From NCBI GenBank assembly GCA_038522735.1, contig JBCBJX010000129.1:1-5699 (forward strand): DNA of 5,699 bases. Direction: 5' to 3'. The stretch comes from JBCBJX01 sp038522735 (lineage in GTDB: Bacteria > Pseudomonadota > Alphaproteobacteria > Caulobacterales > Parvularculaceae). The first letter of the stretch is position 1, and every line of letters begins with the position of its first letter. The notes beneath the pieces are model-generated. The model was not told where the DNA came from. It was given only the letters and a program-made list of their open reading frames with translations, and searched no databases. A program made the translations under genes and the position numbers. Below are positions 1 to 5,165 of this stretch, piece after piece.

Positions 1-1
1 G

Positions 2-580
2 AAGGGCCTGAAGATCCGCATGCCCGGCCTCGGCGGCGAGGCCATGCGGCGGATCGGGGCTGCGGCCGTCTCTCTCCCGGGGGGCGAGCTTTTTCAGGCG
101 CTCCAGTCCGGCACGATCGACGCGACCGAATGGGTCGGCCCCTGGAACGATCTCGCGTTCGGCTTCTATACGCAGGCGAAGTACTATCTTTATCCCGGCA
201 TCCATGAGCCGGGCGCCCAGCTCACCGTCGGCATGAACCTCGACGTCTGGGAAGATCTGACGCTTGCGGAAAGATCGATCATCGAGAACGCCTGCCGCGC
301 GGCCAACCATCGCTCGATCGCCCAGTACGCCCACTATTCGGGCGAGGCGCTGAAAGTGCTGCTCGAAGAGCACGGCGTGCAGCTGCGCCGTCAGCCGGCG
401 GACGTCCTGAAGGCGCTCGCCGAAGCGACGCAGGCGGTGCTCGAAGAAGCCGCCGCCGAGGACGACATCACCGGGCGGACTTATGAGAGCTTCAAGCGCT
501 CTCTTGCGACGGGCGCCGGCTGGAGCGCCATCGCCGACGAAGCCTATCTCGCCGCGCGCCGCGACGCGCTCGGGCTCTGA
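2..580 (+). CDS. TRAP transporter substrate-binding protein, DctP/TakP-like, 5' end missing
   Basis: Periplasmic solute-binding subunit of a tripartite ATP-independent periplasmic (TRAP) transporter; it captures the substrate and delivers it to the DctQ-DctM membrane complex. The reading frame is already open at the window edge, so only about 192 C-terminal residues of a protein usually near 350 are visible; the signal peptide and first lobe are outside. The segment begins with KGLKIRMPG, whose Arg (codon 17-19) fits the conserved TRAP carboxylate-binding arginine. It is followed by TEWVGPWND with Glu at 128-130 and Trp at 131-133, and a Glu at 206-208 exactly 26 residues after the first Glu. 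From memory, the sodium/2-oxo acid site of Rhodobacter TakP uses a Glu-Trp pair and a Glu at this same spacing, which favours a TakP-like oxo acid binder. The dctQ gene starts 3 nt after the stop. The family is secure; the substrate is inferred. Confidence 0.93.
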   Translation, partial: KGLKIRMPGLGGEAMRRIGAAAVSLPGGELFQALQSGTIDATEWVGPWNDLAFGFYTQAKYYLYPGIHEPGAQLTVGMNLDVWEDLTLAERSIIENACRAANHRSIAQYAHYSGEALKVLLEEHGVQLRRQPADVLKALAEATQAVLEEAAAEDDITGRTYESFKRSLATGAGWSAIADEAYLAARRDALGL

Positions 581-583
581 GAC

Positions 584-1198
584 GTGCTCGACCCGGCCGG
601 ACACGCCCTCAATCTCGCGGCGGCGCTCATCTTCGCGCTTTACGCGGCGCCCCTCGCCCGGCTTGCCGGCCTGGCCCCGGGCCTGTCGTCCCGCCTCGCC
701 GGCGCGATTTCGTCCGTAAACACTGTGGTCGGACGAACGGTGAAATGGTTCGCCCTCGCCATGGTGCTGGTGCAGGCGGGCGTGGTGCTCCTGCGCTACG
801 TCTTCAACATCTCGCTCCTCTGGATGCAGGAAATCATCGTCTATCTGCACGGGGGGCTCTTTCTCCTCGCGGCCGGATACGTTCTCCATGTCGGAGCCCA
901 TGTGCGGGTCGATGTTTTCCGGCGCGTGATGAGCGAGAAGACGAAGGCGCTGGTTGATCTTCTGGGCGCCTACCTTCTCCTCGCGCCCGTCTGCGCGGCG
1001 ATCCTGATCGCCGCCGGGCCGTATGTCGCGCAAAGCTGGGCGGTGCGCGAGGGATCGGCCGAAGGCTCCGGCCTCGGCCTCATCTATCTGTTGAAGACCT
1101 TCATTCCCCTCTTTGCGGCCCTCGTCGCGCTGCAGGGCGTCGCCCTCGCCGACCGCTCGGTCGCCGTCCTCCGGGGCGAAGACGAGGTCGCGGCGTGA
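584..1198 (+). CDS. dctQ: TRAP transporter small permease subunit (DctQ)
   Basis: Small integral membrane subunit of the TRAP transporter, which pairs with DctM in the inner membrane and helps dock the binding protein. The 204-residue product has hydrophobic segments at about 8-28, 54-75, 82-103, 124-145 and 164-187. The family signature is present: an aromatic-rich stretch ending LLWMQEI (about 78-84), then the conserved HVRVDVF (107-113) followed by a basic, polar loop. The GTG start at 584 follows the binding-protein stop by 3 nt but has no clear Shine-Dalgarno sequence, so translation is probably coupled to the upstream gene. This start gives a product longer than the 160-180 residues common in the family, because of an extra N-terminal hydrophobic segment. 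A later start (for example ATG near 761) is possible but would fall inside the membrane segment at 54-75. Its stop overlaps the dctM start. Confidence 0.9.
   Translation: MLDPAGHALNLAAALIFALYAAPLARLAGLAPGLSSRLAGAISSVNTVVGRTVKWFALAMVLVQAGVVLLRYVFNISLLWMQEIIVYLHGGLFLLAAGYVLHVGAHVRVDVFRRVMSEKTKALVDLLGAYLLLAPVCAAILIAAGPYVAQSWAVREGSAEGSGLGLIYLLKTFIPLFAALVALQGVALADRSVAVLRGEDEVAA
1184..1188 (+). promoter_or_regulatory. Ribosome binding site of dctM
   Basis: GAGGT lies 6 nt before the GTG at 1195, inside the last codons of dctQ. It supports the GTG start in the 4-nt GTGA overlap and indicates translational coupling of the two permease subunits. Confidence 0.6.
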
Positions 1199-2769
1199 GC
1201 GAGGTTCTCGCCGATCTTCCTTTCTGCGCCTGCATCGCGGCGGGTTATCTCGACGTGCTTCTGGTGCTGACGGTCTGCGCGCTGCTCCTCGCCGGGTTCC
1301 CCGCCGCCTTCACCCTCGCGGGGACGGCGCTCCTCTTCGCTCTCATCGGCTGGTCCATGGGCGTTTTCGAGCTTTCCTACCTTATTCCGTACCCACAGCG
1401 AATATTCGGCGCGACGACCAATCAGGTGCTGATCGCCGTGCCGCTCTTCATCTTCATGGGCGTGGTGCTGGAACGCGCGAAGATCGCCGAGGAGCTGCTC
1501 GATGAAATGGCGAAGCTTTTCGGCTCGTTGCAGGGCGGGCTCGGCGTCTCGGTGATCGTCGTCGGCGCGCTCCTCGCCGCGTCGACGGGCATCGTCGGCG
1601 CCACGGTCGTCACCATGGGGCTGCTCTCGCTCCCCGTCATGCTGAAACGCGGCTACGACCCGGCGCTCGCCACCGGCTCCATCGCCGCCGCGGGCACCCT
1701 CGGCCAGATCATTCCGCCCTCGATCGTTATCATTCTTCTGGGGGACGTCATCTCCAACGCCTATCAGAAAGCCCAGCTCTCCCGGGGCGTCTTCGCGCCG
1801 GAAACGGTGACGGTCGGCGACCTCTTCGCCGGCGCTCTCGTGCCGGGGCTCCTCCTCGTCGCCCTCTACATCGCCTATGTGATGGGAACAGCGCTTCTGC
1901 GCCCCGCATCGGCGCCCTGCATTCCGGCGGCGGAGATCGGCGACCGCCGCGAGGCCTTCCGCTCCGCCCTCAAAACCCTCCCGGCGCCCCTTATTCTGAT
2001 CGTGGCGGTCCTCGGATCGATCCTCGGCGGCGTCGCGACGCCGACGGAAGCGGCCGCCGTCGGCGCGGTCGGGGCCCTCTTCCTCGCCGGGCATCGGACG
2101 GCGGCCGGGCCGTCAAAGACGCTCATCCGCATCGGCGCGGCCGCCCTCATCGCGACCCTCGCCGCCGGCGCGCTCGCGGGACCGCAGGGCGCGACGGGAG
2201 GGCTCGCCTTGGCCGCGGGCGCCGGAACGCTCGTCGCCCTCGCGGGACTGGGCGCGAGCATTTTCTGTCTCTTGAGAACCAGCGCCCTCTCGGAAGTAAC
2301 GGAGCAGACCCTCCGCACCACAACGATGGTCTTTGCGATCCTGATCGGCGCGGCGCTCTTTTCACTCGTTTTTCGCGGCCTCGGCGGCGATGCGCGGGTC
2401 GAGCACCTTCTCGCCGCCGTCCCGGGCGGCCCGGCGGGCGCCCTCCTCGCCGTGATGGCGGTGATGTTTGTTCTCGGATTTTTCCTCGACTTCATCGAGA
2501 TCACGCTGGTGGTCGTCCCTCTCGTCGCCGCGCCGCTCCTCGCGCAGGGCGTCGATCCGGTCTGGCTCGGGGTGATGATGGCGGTGAACCTGCAGACGTC
2601 GTTCCTGACGCCGCCCTTCGGTTTCGCGCTTTTCTACCTGCGCGGCGTTGCGCCGGAGAGCGTGAAAACGACGGACATCTACCGTGGCGCACTGCCGTTC
2701 GTCGCCGTACAGATCATGATGCTCGGCCTGCTCGCGCTGTTTCCGGCGCTCGCGACGTGGGCGCGGTGA
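1195..2769 (+). CDS. dctM: TRAP transporter large permease subunit (DctM)
   Basis: Large membrane subunit that forms the ion-coupled translocation path of the TRAP transporter. The 524-residue product is hydrophobic throughout. Family landmarks appear in order: GFPAAFTLAG (34-43), the first re-entrant/ion-site region with STGIVGATVV (130-139) and GTLGQIIPPS (167-176), the GGVATPTEAAAVGA block (278-291), and a second site region with DFIEIT (432-437) and NLQTSFLTPPFG (465-476). These two pseudo-symmetric halves match the elevator-type ion transporter superfamily. It is longer than the roughly 425-residue minimal DctM because about 65 residues with two extra hydrophobic segments (about 312-330 and 335-360) separate the TPTEAA block from the following conserved helix; longer versions are known in some TRAP branches. 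The GTG start overlaps the dctQ stop (GTGA) and has a GAGGT ribosome site. It is the last gene of the operon and converges on the gene ending at 2774. Confidence 0.95.
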   Translation: MSEVLADLPFCACIAAGYLDVLLVLTVCALLLAGFPAAFTLAGTALLFALIGWSMGVFELSYLIPYPQRIFGATTNQVLIAVPLFIFMGVVLERAKIAEELLDEMAKLFGSLQGGLGVSVIVVGALLAASTGIVGATVVTMGLLSLPVMLKRGYDPALATGSIAAAGTLGQIIPPSIVIILLGDVISNAYQKAQLSRGVFAPETVTVGDLFAGALVPGLLLVALYIAYVMGTALLRPASAPCIPAAEIGDRREAFRSALKTLPAPLILIVAVLGSILGGVATPTEAAAVGAVGALFLAGHRTAAGPSKTLIRIGAAALIATLAAGALAGPQGATGGLALAAGAGTLVALAGLGASIFCLLRTSALSEVTEQTLRTTTMVFAILIGAALFSLVFRGLGGDARVEHLLAAVPGGPAGALLAVMAVMFVLGFFLDFIEITLVVVPLVAAPLLAQGVDPVWLGVMMAVNLQTSFLTPPFGFALFYLRGVAPESVKTTDIYRGALPFVAVQIMMLGLLALFPALATWAR

Positions 2770-2773
2770 CGCC

Positions 2774-3325
2774 TCACGTCATCTTCGTGCCGGTCTTCGC
2801 CGCGGCCTGAACGTCGAACTTCTCGTACGTGCACGATTTCCAGTTCGAGTGGCCGATGGACGAATACGCCTTCGCTTCGAAGAGATAGAGGATCACCGGG
2901 GTCGCCGACTTCAACGCCGCAACGAACGTGTGGTGACCGTCTCCGAGGATCGTCAACTTGCCGGTGTTGGTGTTTCGGAACACGGGCACGGACGGGGTCT
3001 TGTCGGTCGTCTTCGCGAACATATCGACCTTGTCCGCGACGATGTCCGGATTGACGTGCTTCTGGCAGGGACAGACGTCGTCATAGCCGGTGCCGGGTAC
3101 GTCCTTCGGCCCGCCATAGGACAGAGTATACTTGCCGACCAGCTTCTGAAGCCCCGTCGACTTATAGGGACCGCCGGACGTCACCGGTTCGAACGGGAAA
3201 TCCGCCCCGTCGTTCGCCGCCGGCTTCGCAGCCGCCGCGCCGTCGCGGACGTTCCCGCAATTCGGACAGGTCACGATCGAATTGTCGTTGGAGAACTCAC
3301 CGCATTTCTTGCAAATCCAGCCCAC
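2774..3325 (-). CDS. Zinc-ribbon protein with ParB/sulfiredoxin-like C-terminal region, function unknown
   Basis: I do not recognise this gene as a named family. The predicted 183-residue protein starts MGWICKKCGEF and carries a four-cysteine zinc ribbon, CxxC (C5, C8), 11 residues, CxxC (C20, C23). An Ala/Lys/Pro-rich linker (about 29-40) follows. Next come a CPC pair (C85, C87) and then VNPDIV...VPVF...GKLTILGDGHHTFVAAL (about 91-138). The layout of a strand, a DGHH turn, a helix and a strand resembles the ParB/sulfiredoxin-like fold, but the Arg usual after the DGHH-type turn is Thr here. No signal peptide or membrane segment is visible, so it is probably cytoplasmic. I chose the GTG start at 3325 because AGGGAG sits 8 nt upstream and the zinc ribbon begins directly after it; a frame-open extension to an ATG at 3397 has no comparable support. 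The gene is about 57% G+C, well below its neighbours, which hints at separate acquisition. It is on the same strand, 78 nt after the M48 gene. Confidence 0.75.
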   Translation of the reverse strand: MGWICKKCGEFSNDNSIVTCPNCGNVRDGAAAAKPAANDGADFPFEPVTSGGPYKSTGLQKLVGKYTLSYGGPKDVPGTGYDDVCPCQKHVNPDIVADKVDMFAKTTDKTPSVPVFRNTNTGKLTILGDGHHTFVAALKSATPVILYLFEAKAYSSIGHSNWKSCTYEKFDVQAAAKTGTKMT

Positions 3326-3333
3326 CGTGATCG

Positions 3334-3339
3334 CTCCCT
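3334..3339 (-). promoter_or_regulatory. Ribosome binding site deciding the GTG start of the zinc-ribbon gene
   Basis: On the minus strand AGGGAG lies 8 nt before the GTG at 3325-3323. This is the main reason to prefer the 183-residue product over a 207-residue reading from ATG 3397. Confidence 0.6.
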
Positions 3340-3403
3340 GATTGCTGCATGGTCTGACGCCACGCTTGCAGCATGAAACGGTTTCGCGCGCGGGCAAAGC
3401 CTC

Positions 3404-4393
3404 TCATTGCGACCAGGGCCCCCCGGCTACGGGCCGCCTGCCGCCGCCGAATGCGACCAGCGCCTCGATCCGTTTCTCAGTCGGCGGGTGGGTCGCGAAG
3501 ACGCCGGCGAATTTCGCCGTGTTTTCGACGGCCATCTGGGCGACGTCCTCCGGCGCGTTGAAGTCCGAGCGGCCGGAGATCTTCACCAGCGCCCCGATCA
3601 TGGCGTCCGGATTGCGGGTGAGATCGACGGCGCCGGCGTCGGCGAGGTACTCGCGGCGGCGCGACAGGGAAAATCGGATGAGGAGCGCCGTGCCGTAGGC
3701 GATGGCGATCATGATAAGGGCGGCGATGAGGAGGAGGCCCGCCCCGCGGCTGTCGCCCCGCCGGCCCGAGCCGCCGGAAAGCCGGATCCCGCCGCGGAAG
3801 AGCGAGCGGAAGGCGAGCTCGCCGATGAAGGCGAAGATGCCGACGAAAACGACAGCGACGATCAGCAGCCGGACGTCCCGGTTCTCGATATGGGTGAGTT
3901 CGTGGGCGAGCACGGCTTCAAGCTCGGCCTTGTCGAGCGAGCGCATGAGCCCGCGCGTCACCGTCACCGTATACGATCCGTCATCGACGCCGCTTGCGAA
4001 GGCGTTGAGGGCGTCGGTCTCGATGATGGCGAGCTTCGGCATAGTCCGCCCCGCAGCGATCGAGAGGTTTTCAAGGAGGTTATAGAGCTCAGGCTCCTCC
4101 TTGCGCGAGACGCTCCGGGCGCCGACCGACGCCTTGATGATCGCGTTGTGGCCGAGATAGGCGACGGCGAACCAGATCAGCGCCCCGATGAGAACAAAGG
4201 GCGCGAAGACGACCGATCGCCGGCCGGCGTCGGCGAACGCCTCCCCGGTGCTCGTCGCGGCGCCCGCATACGCCTCGTAGAGCGCGGCGAGCCCGTAGGT
4301 CAGCATGAAGAGCAAGACGGGAAAGCCCGCCAGCAGCAGAACGGACTTCCAGGCGTTGTTCCAGATATGGGTCTGCAGGCCGTAGGCGCGCAT
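3404..4393 (-). CDS. M48 family membrane zinc metalloprotease, HtpX-like
   Basis: Inner-membrane zinc endopeptidase of the M48 family, likely involved in membrane protein quality control. The 329-residue product has two N-terminal membrane segments (about 17-39 and 61-81) ahead of the catalytic domain. It carries the zinc-binding HExxH motif as HELTH (164-168, in LAHELTHIENRD) and a third-ligand glutamate E248 in SRRREYLADAGAVDLT. Two further hydrophobic stretches (about 176-195 and 219-241) flank a Gly/Arg-rich loop (200-217) between these motifs, as in HtpX. The C-terminal FATHPPTEKRIEAL is the conserved M48 tail. All catalytic residues are intact and the length is near that of HtpX (about 290) plus short extensions. 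The ATG start has GGAGGT 10 nt upstream. The lemA gene lies upstream on the same strand, separated by the REP-like pair. The symbol htpX is not assigned because many M48 paralogues share these motifs. Confidence 0.93.
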   Translation of the reverse strand: MRAYGLQTHIWNNAWKSVLLLAGFPVLLFMLTYGLAALYEAYAGAATSTGEAFADAGRRSVVFAPFVLIGALIWFAVAYLGHNAIIKASVGARSVSRKEEPELYNLLENLSIAAGRTMPKLAIIETDALNAFASGVDDGSYTVTVTRGLMRSLDKAELEAVLAHELTHIENRDVRLLIVAVVFVGIFAFIGELAFRSLFRGGIRLSGGSGRRGDSRGAGLLLIAALIMIAIAYGTALLIRFSLSRRREYLADAGAVDLTRNPDAMIGALVKISGRSDFNAPEDVAQMAVENTAKFAGVFATHPPTEKRIEALVAFGGGRRPVAGGPWSQ

Positions 4394-4403
4394 GCCGCTT
4401 CAC

Positions 4404-4409
4404 ACCTCC
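4404..4409 (-). promoter_or_regulatory. Ribosome binding site of the M48 protease gene
   Basis: GGAGGT on the minus strand, 10 nt before ATG 4393. It is a near-perfect Shine-Dalgarno match, slightly far from the start. It suggests independent ribosome loading rather than coupling to lemA, which fits the 144-nt gap. Confidence 0.6.
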
Positions 4410-4420
4410 GCGCGTGCGTC

Positions 4421-4464
4421 CCATCCTTCGCGATGCGGGGCTCCGCCTCGCTCCTCAGGATGAA
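4421..4464. repeat. REP-like palindromic element, unit A
   Basis: Imperfect palindrome. The outer arms CATCCT (4422-4427) and AGGATG (4457-4462) pair perfectly, and an inner hairpin GCGG (4435-4438) / CCGC (4443-4446) has a 4-nt loop. The ends CCTTCGCGA and CTCCTCAGGA recur, inverted, in unit B, 18 nt away. From memory, palindromes of this type (CCTTCG...CTCCTCAGGATGA) are dispersed in many alphaproteobacterial genomes. It lies wholly in the lemA-M48 intergenic gap. Confidence 0.75.
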
Positions 4465-4482
4465 GCCGGGTTTCGACCGACC

Positions 4483-4522
4483 TTCGTCCTGAGGAGCGAC
4501 GCAGCCGCGTCGCGAAGGACGG
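4483..4522. repeat. REP-like palindromic element, unit B (inverted relative to unit A)
   Basis: The reverse complement closely matches unit A apart from a shorter middle and A/G, T/C changes. Its own fold is stronger: outer arms CGTCCT (4485-4490) and AGGACG (4516-4521), and an inner perfect 7-bp stem GCGACGC (4496-4502) / GCGTCGC (4507-4513) with loop AGCC. The two opposed units could also pair with each other over about 100 nt in the transcript. There is no T-tract, so it is not a classical terminator. It may lower read-through or stabilise the lemA message end. Confidence 0.75.
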
Positions 4523-4537
4523 CGGCACGCTCCGTCC

Positions 4538-5098
4538 TCAGAACTTCACCTCGGGCGCCGCTTCCACCGTCGCGCGGGCCGCCTCCGGGATTTCGAAGAA
4601 CTCCCGCTGGGAGAAGCCGCCGAGGCGGGCGACGAAGACGCCGGGGATCTGCTGAACGGACGTGTTGAACTCCTGGATTGCGTTGTTGAAGAAGCGCCGC
4701 GCGGCGGCGAGCTTGTTCTCGATGTCGGAAAGCTCGCGCTGCAGCTCCAGAAAGTTCGTGTTCGCCTTGAGGTCGGGATAGGCCTCGGCGAGGGCGAAGA
4801 GCCGGCCGAGGGCGGCGCCGAGGACGCCTTCGGCCTCCCCCTGCGCCGCCGGCCCGTTGGCGGCGACCGCTGAGTTCCGCGCCGAGATCACCGCGTCGAG
4901 GGTCTCTTTTTCATGGGCGGCGTAGCCTTTCACCGTCTCGACGAGGTTCGGGACGAGGTCATGGCGCTGCTTCAACTGCACGTCGACGTCCGCGAAGGCC
5001 TGGTCGGCCCGCTCGTTCAAAGCGACGATCCGGTTGTAAACGAGGACGAAAATAACGCCGACGACCGCGAGGCCGCCGACGACGATCAAAAGCTCCAT
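4538..5098 (-). CDS. lemA: LemA family protein
   Basis: Small inner-membrane protein with a long helical domain, a family of still unclear molecular role, often beside M48/HtpX proteases. The 186-residue product has an N-terminal membrane anchor (about 2-20) followed by YNRIVALNERADQAFADVDV. It then carries the family hallmark RHDLVPNLVETVKGYAAHE (45-63). The C-terminal helices contain YPDLKANTNFLELQREL (107-123) and ARRFFNNAIQEFN (133-145), and end with a phenylalanine-rich motif near FFEIPEAA. Length is typical (about 185-200). I place the start at ATG 5098 because GGAG lies 6 nt upstream and the membrane anchor follows immediately. ATG 5110 adds only four residues and has no ribosome site, and a longer reading to 5224 would run into the acetyltransferase gene and add a basic, non-conserved N terminus. 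The M48 gene downstream on the same strand suggests a functional pair. Confidence 0.93.
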   Translation of the reverse strand: MELLIVVGGLAVVGVIFVLVYNRIVALNERADQAFADVDVQLKQRHDLVPNLVETVKGYAAHEKETLDAVISARNSAVAANGPAAQGEAEGVLGAALGRLFALAEAYPDLKANTNFLELQRELSDIENKLAAARRFFNNAIQEFNTSVQQIPGVFVARLGGFSQREFFEIPEAARATVEAAPEVKF

Positions 5099-5104
5099 CG
5101 GGCG

Positions 5105-5108
5105 CTCC
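5105..5108 (-). promoter_or_regulatory. Ribosome binding site deciding the lemA start
   Basis: GGAG on the minus strand lies 6 nt before ATG 5098. It overlaps the alternative upstream ATG at 5110-5108, which itself lacks a ribosome site. Confidence 0.55.
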
Positions 5109-5165
5109 ATAGCCGCGGCGCTTGCATGCTGCGGCGTTCGCCCGCGCCGGTAAAGGGCGGGCGCG

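Noticed and set aside
1084..2094. A 336-codon open frame on the - strand opposite dctQ/dctM
   Set aside because: Low-complexity Glu/Arg/Asp/Gly-rich translation typical of an antisense shadow; the + strand carries clear TRAP permease motifs.
2849..3376. A 175-codon + strand frame opposite the zinc-ribbon gene
   Set aside because: Arg/Val-rich translation without motifs. The minus frame has a zinc ribbon, a ribosome site and a plausible fold. It was considered carefully because that gene is itself unrecognised.
3355..3403. Possible sigma-70 promoter for the zinc-ribbon gene (TTGCCC, 16 nt, CATGCT on the minus strand)
   Set aside because: The -10 match is poor and the choice of boxes is arbitrary; it cannot be supported by eye.
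3407..4492. A 361-codon open frame on the + strand opposite the M48 gene
   Set aside because: It lies antisense to a gene with intact HExxH and family motifs. Its product is rich in Asp/Glu/Arg/Gly, the usual look of a frame opened by high G+C, and has no recognisable domain.
5139..5163. CGCCCGC / GCGGGCG inverted repeat after the acetyltransferase stop, as a terminator
   Set aside because: A 7-bp stem with an 11-nt loop and no T-tract on the minus strand. In such GC-rich DNA this is weak evidence for an intrinsic terminator.
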